From Streptomyces sp. CG4 (lineage in GTDB: Bacteria; Actinomycetota; Actinomycetes; Streptomycetales; Streptomycetaceae): DNA of 64,000 bases. Every line of letters starts with the position of its first letter. Positions within the stretch are counted from its first letter, which is position 1. Positions 49,758 through 58,660 of this stretch are shown one piece after another. A model generated the notes under the pieces. It was not told the DNA's origin. It ran no database searches and saw nothing but the letters and a program-made list of their open reading frames with translations. The translations under genes were made by a program, and so were the position numbers. The stretch is from contig NZ_CP163525.1 in NCBI RefSeq assembly GCF_041080655.1, positions 5,456,001-5,520,000 of the forward strand. Reading direction: 5' to 3'.

Positions 49758-51602
49758 TCACCGTCCTCCCGCAGGTGGGGGGCGTAGCTCGCCCGGCCGG
49801 AGCATCTGGCTCGCCGCCAGCTCACGGTAGAGGGCGCTGCCGGTGAGCAGTTCCTCGTGGCGTCCGACGGCCGCGGTGCGGCCGTCCTGCAGCACCACGA
49901 TGTGGTCCGCGTGCTGCACGGTGGACAGACGGTGGGCGATGACCAGCAGGGCGCACTCCTGGGCGACGTCCTTCATGACGGTGGTGAGCGCCGCCTCGTT
50001 GATCGCGTCGAGGTGGGAGGTGGGTTCGTCCAGCAGGAGCAGCGCGGGGCGGGCCAGCAACGCGCGGGCGAGGGCGACGCGCTGGCGTTCGCCGCCGGAG
50101 AGCGTGCCGCCGCGTTCGCCGACGACGGCGGCCAGACCGCCGGGCAGCCGGTCGACGACCTCTTCGAGCCGGGCCAGTTCGACGACGCGCCGGATCTCCG
50201 CTTCCGTGGCGTCGGGCACGGCGTAGGTGATGTTGTCGCGCAGGGTGCCGTGGACGACGTGCGTGTTCTGGTCGACCACGGCGATGCCTTGCCGGCATGC
50301 CGCTCGGGTGAGTTCGGCGGCGGGCCGCCCGTCGAAGAGCACGGTGCCCGCGTCCGGCTCGTAGAACCTCGCCACCAGGGCGAACACGGTGCTCTTGCCC
50401 GCTCCGGACCGGCCCACCAGGGCCACCTGCCGGCGCCGCGGGACGGTGAACGAGACACCGCGGAGCACCGGGCGCCGCGGGTCGTAGCCGAAGTGGACGT
50501 CGTGCAGGGCGAGGGCGGGCCGTTCGCGGGTGACGGGTGGTGCGGTCGGTCGTGGTGCGGGCGCGGGGTCCGCCGGGATCCGGGGTGCGGTGGGTTCCAC
50601 CGGCAGGCGCAGCGCCTCCTCGATGCGCTGGTAGGCGCCCATCCCGCGCTGGACGAGACCCACCGCACGGAAGACGGAGGACAGCGGCAGCACGAGGTAC
50701 GAGGCGTACAGCAGGAAGGCGACGAGGTCGCCGAGGGATCCGGTGTGGCCGCTCACCCGCAGGCCGCCGACGACCAGGACGATCAGGAAGGAGCCCTGGA
50801 CGGCGAGTTCGACGGCGGAGCTCATGACGGAGGCGAGCTTCGCTGCGCGCACGCCCGAACAGTAGGCCGCGTCGACACGGGCGCCGATGCCGGCCGCCTC
50901 GCGCTGCTCGGCGCGGTGCACACGGACCATCGGCAGTGCGCCGAGGGCGCGTTCCAGATCGGCGGCGACGGCACCGACCGCGTCCTGCAGGTGCGCCGAC
51001 GCGCCCCTGATGCCCGTGAGCAGCGAGGCGACGACCACGGCCGCCGCGGCCACGGTGACGGCCACCAGGAACAGCAGCAGGGGGTCGAGCCACGCCATGA
51101 GGACGATCGCCCCGGCGGAGACCACGCTGCCCGTCACCAGATCGACCAGCGCCTGGGACACGACCTCCCGGAGCACGGTCGTGTCGGTCGTCACCCGGGA
51201 GACGAGGTCGCCGCCCCGGTGACGGTCGTACTCCCGCATCTCCAGCCGCAGCAGCCGCCCCACCAGCCCGTGCCGGAGCTGCCGTACGACGCCTTCGCCC
51301 ATCCGTTCCAGCAGGAAGCGTCCCGCGGCCCCCGCCGCCGCCTCGACGGTGAACAGCGCGCCCAGCAGTCCCAGCAGCGGCCAGACGACCTGTCCGCGGC
51401 CGCTCGCGTCCACGACGTCCTTGGCGACGAGCGGCTGGGCCAGGCCCAGGGCGGAGCCCACGAGGGTCAGTACGGTGGCGACGGCGACGGCGCCGCGGTG
51501 CCCCGCGGTCAGCCGGTACATCGTGGCCACCGCGGCCAGGGTGGAGCTGTCACCCCCGGCGGCCTCGGCCCGGTCGGCGTGCGGGGCCGCCGTGCCGGTC
51601 AT
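49758..51602 (-). CDS. Lasso peptide ABC transporter (ATPase-permease fusion)
   Basis: 614 residues. Six-helix exporter domain (about 25-310), then NBD with Walker A VGRSGAGKSTV near 399, signature LSGGERQRVALARALL near 500, Walker B ALLLLDEPTSHLD and the H-loop IAHRLSTVQHADHI. It has no peptidase domain. Last gene of the lasso cluster, starting inside the B2 stop (ATGA), so it is the export (immunity) component 'D'. Spans the membrane; exports the matured peptide. Confidence 0.9.
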   Translation of the reverse strand: MTGTAAPHADRAEAAGGDSSTLAAVATMYRLTAGHRGAVAVATVLTLVGSALGLAQPLVAKDVVDASGRGQVVWPLLGLLGALFTVEAAAGAAGRFLLERMGEGVVRQLRHGLVGRLLRLEMREYDRHRGGDLVSRVTTDTTVLREVVSQALVDLVTGSVVSAGAIVLMAWLDPLLLFLVAVTVAAAAVVVASLLTGIRGASAHLQDAVGAVAADLERALGALPMVRVHRAEQREAAGIGARVDAAYCSGVRAAKLASVMSSAVELAVQGSFLIVLVVGGLRVSGHTGSLGDLVAFLLYASYLVLPLSSVFRAVGLVQRGMGAYQRIEEALRLPVEPTAPRIPADPAPAPRPTAPPVTRERPALALHDVHFGYDPRRPVLRGVSFTVPRRRQVALVGRSGAGKSTVFALVARFYEPDAGTVLFDGRPAAELTRAACRQGIAVVDQNTHVVHGTLRDNITYAVPDATEAEIRRVVELARLEEVVDRLPGGLAAVVGERGGTLSGGERQRVALARALLARPALLLLDEPTSHLDAINEAALTTVMKDVAQECALLVIAHRLSTVQHADHIVVLQDGRTAAVGRHEELLTGSALYRELAASQMLRPGELRPPPAGGR

Positions 51603-52036
51603 CGGTGCGCCGGCCGGGGCGGCGGGCCGACCGCCACCAGCCGGGCGAAGTAGCCCTCCGGCAGGCCCTCGCCGACGGGACCGCCGTCCGCCTCGATCCA
51701 GGCGTGCGCGGTGAAGGGCGGGACGACGCTCACCCCCGTGCACCAGGTCGGCCAGGTTCCGCCGAGCCGGCACAGCAGGGCGGCCCCCAGGGAGCGCGGC
51801 AGGCATCCCTTCGGCCCGGCGCAGCGCAGGCTGACGGCGCACATCGCGTCGCGCGCGTTCTGGGCCTGCGCGGTGGTGGCCGGTCCGGCACCGCGCCGCA
51901 GGACGCCGAGTACGGCGCGGATGCGGCGCGGCGGCAGCAGGGCGACGGCGAGGGCGGGGAGCAGGACGAGGCGGGCGGCCAGGCGCCGGGACAGGGGCAC
52001 ACCGGTCGGCCGCTCCAGCGCGCTGGGCGTCGTCAT
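51599..52036 (-). CDS. Lasso peptide leader protease (B2, transglutaminase-like)
   Basis: 145 residues. Short Pro/Arg-rich N-terminal segment with LAARLVLLPALAVALLPP, then the B2 protease domain: GCLPRSLGAALLCRLGG with the catalytic Cys, FTAHAWIEADGGPVGE with the catalytic His and acidic partner. Cuts the leader from the precursor at the Thr-Gly site. Start ATG 52036 overlaps the PqqD-like stop (ATGA) and its own stop overlaps the transporter start. Confidence 0.9.
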   Translation of the reverse strand: MTTPSALERPTGVPLSRRLAARLVLLPALAVALLPPRRIRAVLGVLRRGAGPATTAQAQNARDAMCAVSLRCAGPKGCLPRSLGAALLCRLGGTWPTWCTGVSVVPPFTAHAWIEADGGPVGEGLPEGYFARLVAVGPPPRPAHR

Positions 52037-52287
52037 GAGGCCAGCCCGGAGTCGCGCAGCTGCCGTACGAGGTCCTCGACGTCCCGCAGGGCCTGCGCCT
52101 TGTCGATGTCGAACTCCCGGACCAGGGCGGCGGCCGCGTCCGTCTCCTCGCCGCCGTCGAGCAGGGTCCGCACCACCAGCGTGGCCGTCGGGTTCAACTC
52201 CCAGTAGGTGCCGCCCTGTTCGTCCAGCAGTACGGTGCCGTAGTCGGTCTGGGCCGTGGAGACGTTGTCGCCGAACCGCAGAGGCAT
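52033..52287 (-). CDS. PqqD-like RiPP recognition protein (lasso B1)
   Basis: 84 residues: MPLRFGDNVSTAQTDYGTVLLDEQGGTYWELNPTATLVVRTLLDGGEETDAAAALVREFDID and so on, the PqqD/RRE winged-helix that binds the leader YxxPxL motif and presents the precursor to the cyclase and protease. GGCCC-rich leader before ATG 52287. Overlaps the B2 gene by 4 nt. Second to last of the biosynthetic genes in the order A-C-B1-B2-D. Confidence 0.9.
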   Translation of the reverse strand: MPLRFGDNVSTAQTDYGTVLLDEQGGTYWELNPTATLVVRTLLDGGEETDAAAALVREFDIDKAQALRDVEDLVRQLRDSGLAS

Positions 52288-52331
52288 GTGAGGGCCTTTC
52301 TGATGGGGGGATGCGGTCAAGGGGGATCCGG

Positions 52332-54182
52332 TCAGGGGTGTGCGGCACGGGTGCGGCTGCGGTCCATGCCCCGCAGCCACACCTCGGCGGCGATCGTGGA
52401 GTACAGGATGGCGTCGGACAGTCCCTTGGAGGCGGGGCGCTGGGCGAGGCGGCGCAGCTCGGCGCCGTCCACCAGGCCCAGCTCCGCCAGCCGTGAGTCC
52501 TCCCACAGGGCCAGCAGGTCGGCTCGGTGGTCGCGCAGTCCGTTGGCGGCGTCCATGGCGGCTGTCGCCTTGTTGGCCCGCCGCAGACACTCCTCGGGCA
52601 CGATCCCGCGCATCGCGGCGGTCAGGACGGGCTTGTACCGCCAGGGTGTGACGCGCTCGCTCGGACGAACGGCGAGACACGCCTCGATGACGCGGTCGTC
52701 GAGGAAGGGCGAGGCCATCGGCAGACCGGCGCGCGCCGCCATCCGGTCCCACTGCCGGATGATGCGGGTGCACGAGCGGATCTGCTCCAGGTCGGCGTGG
52801 AGTCCGCGGTCCGGATGCAGCGGCGAGGCCGTCGGCGCGGCGGCGAGCAGTGTCCGGCGGGCCATGTCCTCGGCCTCCGGAGTCACCCAGTCGAACAGGC
52901 GCGGGGCCATGCCCCAGCCGAGACCGGTGGCGACGGACGGGGGCAGCGGGCCACGCAGCCCGCTTGCGGCGTCGGCGAGCCACTTCCCGTACGGCCGGGA
53001 GTCGGCGAGAGCCCGGACCGTGCCGCCGAGCGGCCAGTGCCACAGCGCCCGGCACCCGCGCAACTGGCGCAGGGCGAACAGCGGACGGGTGCGCAGCAGC
53101 CGGTGGTAGTACGCGTCGGAGCACCACGCCACGTGGTCGCCGCCGATGCCGGTCAGGTGCAGCCGGCTGCCGCGCGCGGCGAGGCCGGGCAGGTGGTGCA
53201 GGACCCGGGAGCGGTCCATGACGCCGATGGTGGGTTCGTCGAGGAGGTCGTCGATGCCGAGCAGGTCCTCGTAGACCAGTGGCGAGGCGTCGGCGTCCCA
53301 GACCACGTGCTCGACGTCCGGGAGGTGCCCCATGGCCCGCTCGGCCCAGTGCAGGTCGGTGTCCGCCGGATCGCGTCCCGGCCAGGTGCTGGCCACCACG
53401 TGGGCGGGGGAGCGGTCGGCCAGGAAGCAGACGGAGGTCGAGTCCAGGCCGCCGGACAGGTCGCAGCTCACCACGCCGCCCTGCCGGGTACGCGCGCCGA
53501 CGGCCTCCTCCAGCGCCGTCCGGATCAGGGGCGCCGCCTCGGCGAGCGGCCGTACCGGCTCCGGCGGCGTCCACCAACGGGTGTGCCGTACGGTGCGTCC
53601 GTCCGCGGCGACGACCACGGCGTCCTGCGGGGCGACGGCGGTGACCGGCCGCCACATCGATGTCTCGAACAGCGGATACGGGGCGGGCCACAGCAGTCGT
53701 ACGGCCAGTTCCTCGACGTCGGGGTCGAGGCCCAGGGCGGCGGCGAGTGTGTCGGCGCGGGTGGCGGCCACCCGCACGCCGTCGATCTCCGCGTGGAAGA
53801 CGAGCCGGAGTCCGGAGGCGGTGCCCTGCACCCTGATCCGTCCGTCGAGGGCGCCGACGAGGTGGAAACTGCCGGGCAGGGAGCGGGCCAGGGCATCGAG
53901 TTCCGCGAGATCACGCAACCGTGCGGTCCGGCGCCGCAGTTCGTCGGCGTCGGCCGGGCAGCAGCCGACGACGGCGACGGAGGCGCCGTCGGCGCCCGCC
54001 GTGACGACCTCGTCGTCGTGCCAGTGGCCGACCAGCCAGGGCCTTCCCGACGCGTGCGCGAGGGTCCGGCTACCGGGGCGGGCGAAGGAGCGGGCCACGG
54101 CGGCCGCGTCCGCGCGGTCCGGAAAGACCGCGAAGTGCGCGTCGCCGGGGCCCGTCCCCGCACTTTCGTGCAGTTCAGTCAT
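52332..54182 (-). CDS. Lasso peptide cyclase (asparagine-synthetase-like, C protein)
   Basis: 616 residues. N-terminal glutaminase-like fold (SLPGSFHLVGALDGRIRVQGTASGLRLVFHAE) and C-terminal ATP-binding synthetase domain with VVSCDLSGGLDSTSVCFLA (SGGxDS pyrophosphatase loop near 237), GIGGDHVAW and LPMASPFLDDRVIEACLAV. It adenylates the Asp8 side chain and forms the isopeptide with Leu1, threading the tail. ATG 54182, 22 bp after the precursor stop; probably one operon. Length is typical of McjC-type proteins. Confidence 0.9.
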   Translation of the reverse strand: MTELHESAGTGPGDAHFAVFPDRADAAAVARSFARPGSRTLAHASGRPWLVGHWHDDEVVTAGADGASVAVVGCCPADADELRRRTARLRDLAELDALARSLPGSFHLVGALDGRIRVQGTASGLRLVFHAEIDGVRVAATRADTLAAALGLDPDVEELAVRLLWPAPYPLFETSMWRPVTAVAPQDAVVVAADGRTVRHTRWWTPPEPVRPLAEAAPLIRTALEEAVGARTRQGGVVSCDLSGGLDSTSVCFLADRSPAHVVASTWPGRDPADTDLHWAERAMGHLPDVEHVVWDADASPLVYEDLLGIDDLLDEPTIGVMDRSRVLHHLPGLAARGSRLHLTGIGGDHVAWCSDAYYHRLLRTRPLFALRQLRGCRALWHWPLGGTVRALADSRPYGKWLADAASGLRGPLPPSVATGLGWGMAPRLFDWVTPEAEDMARRTLLAAAPTASPLHPDRGLHADLEQIRSCTRIIRQWDRMAARAGLPMASPFLDDRVIEACLAVRPSERVTPWRYKPVLTAAMRGIVPEECLRRANKATAAMDAANGLRDHRADLLALWEDSRLAELGLVDGAELRRLAQRPASKGLSDAILYSTIAAEVWLRGMDRSRTRAAHP

Positions 54183-54204
54183 GACGTCGGTCAGCGACCG
54201 TCGG

Positions 54205-54318
54205 TCATCCGTTCTTGCTCAGGATCAGCCGGTCGTTGCCGTGTTGCCCAAGGAGTCCCGTCTGCTTCCGGAACGTACCGATCCGGACGAGCGTCGGCGC
54301 CTCATAGGCCTTCTTCAT
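54205..54318 (-). CDS. Citrulassin-family lasso peptide precursor
   Basis: 37 residues, too short for standard gene finding. Leader of 21 residues carries the YxxPxL recognition motif (Y5-P8-L10), a Gly at 14 and ends Thr20-Gly21. The core is LLGQHGNDRLILSKNG. Asp8 sits eight residues from the first core residue, allowing the Leu1-Asp8 ring. The core is the citrulassin pattern LLGxxGNDRL(V/I)LSKN (citrulassin A is LLGLAGNDRLVLSKN), in which Arg9 can become citrulline through an unlinked deiminase. GAGGAG precedes ATG 54318. The extra C-terminal Gly after the usual Asn is notable. Order A-C-B1-B2-D is the complete set. Confidence 0.92.
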   Translation of the reverse strand: MKKAYEAPTLVRIGTFRKQTGLLGQHGNDRLILSKNG

Positions 54319-54886
54319 GACTACTCCTCACATGCGGGTTTCCGACCACTTCCCTTGACCAACGGCCCGGGCTCGTCGGGAGCCGGGGCCACGAAGTGGA
54401 CGCAGCACATAGCTAGCTGCAGAGCGTGAGGCGAAGGCAAGGGCCCGGGTGAAGGTCGGATAATAGGCACAATCCGTACGCCTCGGGTTGTGCGCCCCCG
54501 CTCGTTCTGGCTGTCGTCAGCGCGGCGTTGGCAGGCGGCCTCGGTATGCGCATCCTCAAATAAACGTTTTGAGATGCTGCCCGGCAGTTGCTGAAGGCAG
54601 TTGCCGGAGGCATCTGACGGCAGCCGCGGACAGGCGCCGCCGGGCGCACGCCACGCCGGGGCGCACCTCTCGGCGCCGGGCTCAGCTCCCGGCGGCCGGG
54701 ACGAGGTCCGGGGTGAACCGGCAGGAGATCGACTCCAGCAGTGGCTAGCGCTTGGTGCACCCTTGAGAGAGCCTCGAAGGGCCGGGAATGACCCGCGCCG
54801 GGTGATTTGCCCCCGTGAACGGGCCGTTCGCTGTCGATTACAGTGCTGAACGTCGTACGGACGGACGGTGCCGTGAGGAGGTCTGC
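54319..54886. other. 568-bp divergent region upstream of the lasso cluster, with inverted repeat
   Basis: No gene seen. It holds the promoter for the precursor (minus) and the ARH-like gene (plus). At 54550-54577 lies an AT-rich inverted repeat: arms GCATCCTCAAA and TTTGAGATGC around TAAACGT, complementary except for one extra C. Apart from this the region is GC-rich and featureless to me. Confidence 0.5.
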
Positions 54887-56002
54887 ATGGGTGCGACATC
54901 CGGCGCCGTCTGGGGCCGCGCCGAACAACAGGACTTCCGCAGCCGGGTGCGCGGCACCCTGCTCGGGTCCGCCGTGGGCGATGCGCTCGGCGGGCCCGCC
55001 GACGCGCTGTCCCTGGAGGAGATCCGGGCCGCCTACGGCCCCGAGGGGCTGCTCGACCTGGCCTTCGGGCAGGGCCGGCGCGGCACGGTCACCCACCACA
55101 CCCAGCTCACCCTCTTCACGGTGGACGGGCTGATACGCGCCCAGGTGCGCCGCGACACCGGCGCCTGGCATCCGCCGACCGATCTGCACCGGGCGTATCT
55201 GCGCTGGGCGGCCACCCAGCGGGACTGGGGGCCCGACGAGCGCCGCAAGGACGACGGCTGGCTCGCCCGCGAGGAGTGGCTCTACGCCCGCCGCGAGCCG
55301 ACCCGGGCCCTGCTCGTCGGCTTCGGCGACGACACGCTCGGCACCCTGGAGTCACCGAAGAACCCCGGCGAGCTGGGCCCGGAGGCGGTGGCCCGGTCCG
55401 CGCCGTTCGGGCTGCTGGTCGGCTGGGAGCCGCAGCTCGTCGCGCAGCTGGCGGTGGAGTGCGCGGCGCAGAGCCACGGGCACCCGATCGCCTACCTCTC
55501 GGCGGGCGCGTACGCCGTGATCGTGCATGCGCTGGCCCGCGGCGAGAGCCTGGACGGCGCCGTGCAGCGGGCCCTCGCCCTGCTCTCCGCCCGACCCGGC
55601 CACCAGCCCGTCTCGGACGCCCTGCAGCACGCCCTCGGGGCGGTGCGGCAGGGGATACCCGGCCCGACCCGCGTGGAGGAGCTGGCCGGGGACGGTACGG
55701 CGGACGGGCTGCTGGCGGCGGCCGTGTACTGCGCGCTGGTCGGGGAGGACGTACGGCACGGGCTGTGTCTCGCGGTGAACCAGGGCGGGCCGTCGGCGGC
55801 GGCGGGCGCCCTGACCGGCGGCCTGCTCGGCGCCCTGCACGGCGAGACGGCCCTCCCGCCGGGCTGGCTGACGGAGCTGGAGGGTCGGCCGACGATGCTG
55901 GAACTCGCCGACGACTTCGCGATGGAGATGACCCAGGGACCGGCGCTGCACGGTCCGGCGGGCTCCGCGCCGGGCTGGCTGGCCCGCTATCCGCGGGCCT
56001 GA
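54887..56002 (+). CDS. ADP-ribosylglycohydrolase-fold protein lacking metal ligands
   Basis: 371 residues, DraG/ARH all-helical fold: VRGTLLGSAVGDALGGPADALSLEEIRAAYG, then LGPEAVARSAPFGLL, then CLAVNQGGPSAAAGALTGGLLGALHGETALPPGWL. In active family members the Mg2+ sites are TDDT near the N-terminus and GGDTDT near the C-terminus. Here they read THHT (in GTVTHHTQLTLF) and GGPSAA, so four metal-binding Asp residues are replaced. It is probably an inactive binder of ADP-ribose or related ligand, or a repurposed protein. GAGGAGG before ATG 54887. Confidence 0.82.
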   Translation: MGATSGAVWGRAEQQDFRSRVRGTLLGSAVGDALGGPADALSLEEIRAAYGPEGLLDLAFGQGRRGTVTHHTQLTLFTVDGLIRAQVRRDTGAWHPPTDLHRAYLRWAATQRDWGPDERRKDDGWLAREEWLYARREPTRALLVGFGDDTLGTLESPKNPGELGPEAVARSAPFGLLVGWEPQLVAQLAVECAAQSHGHPIAYLSAGAYAVIVHALARGESLDGAVQRALALLSARPGHQPVSDALQHALGAVRQGIPGPTRVEELAGDGTADGLLAAAVYCALVGEDVRHGLCLAVNQGGPSAAAGALTGGLLGALHGETALPPGWLTELEGRPTMLELADDFAMEMTQGPALHGPAGSAPGWLARYPRA

Positions 56003-56143
56003 GCGGCGGGCGCGCTCACTCCCTCACGCCCTGCGGCAGAGGTGCGTACTCACACGTGGTCGGCCACCGTCGCCGGAACGTCGGACGCGGAGGCGGTCCG
56101 CTGTCGCCCTCGCCCGTGCCCCTCGGTCTTGTCAACGGGCAGG

Positions 56144-57715
56144 CTACAGGTGCTGGTTGGGTGCCCCCACGATGTCGTCGCCCGCCCCGGCCGGTACCGG
56201 GACCGCTGTCGTGCCGCCCCCGTCTGTGTTGACCTCCTCGATGATCGCCAGCCGCTCCGGCGTCTCCTCCGGCTTCACGTAACCGATGACGATGTACAGG
56301 ACCAGGGAGACCGCCAGGGGGATCGAGACCTGGTACTGGAGGGGCACTCCGCCGGAGACGTTCCAGTCGACGGGGTAGTTCACCAGCCAGAACGCCAGCA
56401 GCCCCGCCGCCCAGCTGGTCAGCGCCGCCGTAGGACCGGAGCGGCGGAACGGCCGGAGCAGGCCCAGCATCATCGGAATCGCGATCGGCCCCATCAGACC
56501 GGCCACCCACTTGATGACGACGGTGATGATGTCCTTGAACGCGGGGGAGTTGACCTGCGTGGCCACCGCCATCGACAAGCCCAGGAAGACGACCGTGGTC
56601 ACCCGCGCCGCGATCAGCCCCGAGCGCCCGCTCCAGGCCCGTGCCCGAGCGGACAGCACCGGCGCCACGTCCCGCGTGAACACCGCCGCGATCGCGTTCG
56701 CGTCGGAGGAGCACATGGCCATCGTGTGCGAGAAGAAGCCGACGACAACGAGTCCCAACAGCCCGTGCGGCAGCAGCTGTTCGGTCATCAGGCCGTAGGA
56801 GTCGGAGCCGTCGGGCTTGTGCGCGTGGACGAGGAGCGGGGACATCCACATCGGGAAGAACAACACCACCGGCCAGACCAGCCACAGGATCGCCGACAGC
56901 CGGGCGCCGCGCTCGGCCTCGTGTGCGCTGCCCGTCGCCATGTACCGCTGGGCCTGGTTGAGCATGCCGCCGTTGTATTCGAAGAGCTTGATGAACAGGA
57001 ACGCGAGGAGGAAGACGGTGCCGTACGGCCCGACCAGCGGCTTGCCGTGGCCGTGCAGGGCCGGCTGGTTCCAGGCGTCGAGGAAGCCGATGTGCTTGTC
57101 GTTCAGCTTCAGTACGACCGCCACGAACATCGCGACCCCGGCGAGCAACTGGATGACGAACTGGCCGAGTTCGGTGAGCGCATCCGCCCACAGGCCGCCG
57201 ATCGTGCAGTACACGGCCGTGATCGCGCCGGTGATGAGAATGCCCTGGTTCAGCGACACACCCGTGAACACCGACAACAGGGTGGCGATGGCCGCCCACT
57301 TGGCGCCCACGTCCACGATCTTCAGCAGCATGCCGGACCAGGCGAGCGCCTGCTGGGTGGACAGGTTGTAACGGTTCTTCAGGTACTCCAGCGGGGAGGC
57401 CACATGGAGCCGTGAACGCAGCCGGTTGATCCGGGGCGCGAACAGCCTCGATCCGATGGCGATGCCGAGCGCGATGGGAAAGGACCAGGTCACAAAGGAA
57501 GTAACGCCGTAGGTGTAGGCGATGCTGGCATACCCCGTGAACATCACCGCGCTGTAGCCCGACATGTGGTGCGAGATGCCGGACAGCCACCAGGGCATCT
57601 TGCCGCCGGCCGTGAAGAAGTCGGAGACGTCGTCCACGCGCTTGTGCGACCAGACGCCGATCGCCACCATCACACCGAAGTAGCCGATGAGTACGGCCCA
57701 GTCGAGACTGTTCAT
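56144..57715 (-). CDS. Sodium:solute symporter family transporter
   Basis: 523 residues with about 13 membrane helices. N-terminal LDWAVLIGYFGVMVAIGVWSHKRVDDVSDFFTAGGKMPWWLSGISHHMSGYSAVMFTGY is the SSS signature region (GxxMPxWLxGxS), followed by SPLEYLKNRYNLSTQQALAW and FFSHTMAMCSSDANAIAAVFTRDV. Sodium-coupled uptake of a sugar, carboxylate or amino acid; substrate not readable. ATG 57715 matches the family's usual N-terminus; an in-frame GTG at 57739 is possible. No ribosome site at either. Its C-terminal tail after the last helix is Pro/Gly-rich. Confidence 0.85.
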   Translation of the reverse strand: MNSLDWAVLIGYFGVMVAIGVWSHKRVDDVSDFFTAGGKMPWWLSGISHHMSGYSAVMFTGYASIAYTYGVTSFVTWSFPIALGIAIGSRLFAPRINRLRSRLHVASPLEYLKNRYNLSTQQALAWSGMLLKIVDVGAKWAAIATLLSVFTGVSLNQGILITGAITAVYCTIGGLWADALTELGQFVIQLLAGVAMFVAVVLKLNDKHIGFLDAWNQPALHGHGKPLVGPYGTVFLLAFLFIKLFEYNGGMLNQAQRYMATGSAHEAERGARLSAILWLVWPVVLFFPMWMSPLLVHAHKPDGSDSYGLMTEQLLPHGLLGLVVVGFFSHTMAMCSSDANAIAAVFTRDVAPVLSARARAWSGRSGLIAARVTTVVFLGLSMAVATQVNSPAFKDIITVVIKWVAGLMGPIAIPMMLGLLRPFRRSGPTAALTSWAAGLLAFWLVNYPVDWNVSGGVPLQYQVSIPLAVSLVLYIVIGYVKPEETPERLAIIEEVNTDGGGTTAVPVPAGAGDDIVGAPNQHL

Positions 57716-57841
57716 GTGCTCGATCGTGAGTGCGGTCACATGAACGCGACAAGCAAGCGTAAGGTCAAGTCGCCGTAAAAATGTTCGACTTGATGATTCG
57801 AGTTCACTTACCTGAACGTACGGGTGGAGGCGCGGGCCGGA

Positions 57842-58657
57842 TCACCGCATCAGCTCCCCCGCGTTGACCAGCAGCGACTGTCCTGTGATGGCCCGCGCCC
57901 GGTCCGAGGACAGGAACACCGTCACGTCCGCCACGTCCCCGTCCGTCGCCAGCTCCGGCAGCGCCATCCGCTCCGTCAGCCGCCCCAGCACCTCCGCCTC
58001 CGGCACCCCCTCCGTCTGCGCGGTGAACTGCACGTACGCCTGCACCGGCGGCCCCCACATCCAGCCCGGCAGCACGGTGTTGACCCGGATCCGGTGCGAC
58101 CCGAGCTCCCGGGCCAGCGAGTACATCGCGCTGGTCAGCGCCCCCTTCGACGCGGCGTACGCGGCCTGCTTCACCTGCGAGGGCGCGGCGACGGCCGACT
58201 GCGTCCCGATGAAGACCACGGAACCGCCCCCGCCCGCCCTCAGCGACGGCAGGCACGCCCGCGTCATCCGCAGGGTGCCCAGCAGGTTCACGTCGATGAC
58301 CGACTGCCAGGTCGCGAAGTCCGCGTCCGCCAGCCCGCCGAAGCAGGAGTCCCAGGCCGCGACATGGACCACCGCGTCGATGCCGCCGAACCTCTCCCGC
58401 GCGAGCGCGGCCAGCGCGTCGCACTGCCCCTCGTCGGTGATGTCCGTCGCCCGGTACGCCGTACGCGCACCCTCCGGGTCGATCTCGGCCGCGCTCTTGG
58501 CGAGGTTCGCCTCGGTGCGCGCCCCGAGCACCGCGTTCCCGCCGTCCCGTACGACGGCCGCGGCGACCTGATGGCCGAGGCCGGCCCCGACTCCCGAGAC
58601 GACCACGGTCTGCCGGTGAGCAGTGACATGAAGGCGACCTCCCGGACTCTGGCGCAT
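57842..58657 (-). CDS. SDR-family oxidoreductase under operator 8
   Basis: 271 residues. VVVSGVGAGLGHQVAAAVVRDGGNAVLGAR (modified TGxxxGxG: GVGAGLG), VVHVAAW, IGTQSAVAAPSQVKQAAYAASKGALTSAM (Tyr and Lys of YxxxK) and HRIRVNTVLPGWMWGPPVQAYVQ. Fits actinobacterial SDRs of ring-acid catabolism. ATG 58657 directly follows the operator (CAGATAATG), with no ribosome site, so probably leaderless like 10681. Divergent from the unknown protein at 58714, the pair being the outlying part of the regulon 18 kb beyond the main block. Confidence 0.84.
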   Translation of the reverse strand: MRQSPGGRLHVTAHRQTVVVSGVGAGLGHQVAAAVVRDGGNAVLGARTEANLAKSAAEIDPEGARTAYRATDITDEGQCDALAALARERFGGIDAVVHVAAWDSCFGGLADADFATWQSVIDVNLLGTLRMTRACLPSLRAGGGGSVVFIGTQSAVAAPSQVKQAAYAASKGALTSAMYSLARELGSHRIRVNTVLPGWMWGPPVQAYVQFTAQTEGVPEAEVLGRLTERMALPELATDGDVADVTVFLSSDRARAITGQSLLVNAGELMR

Positions 58658-58660
58658 TAT

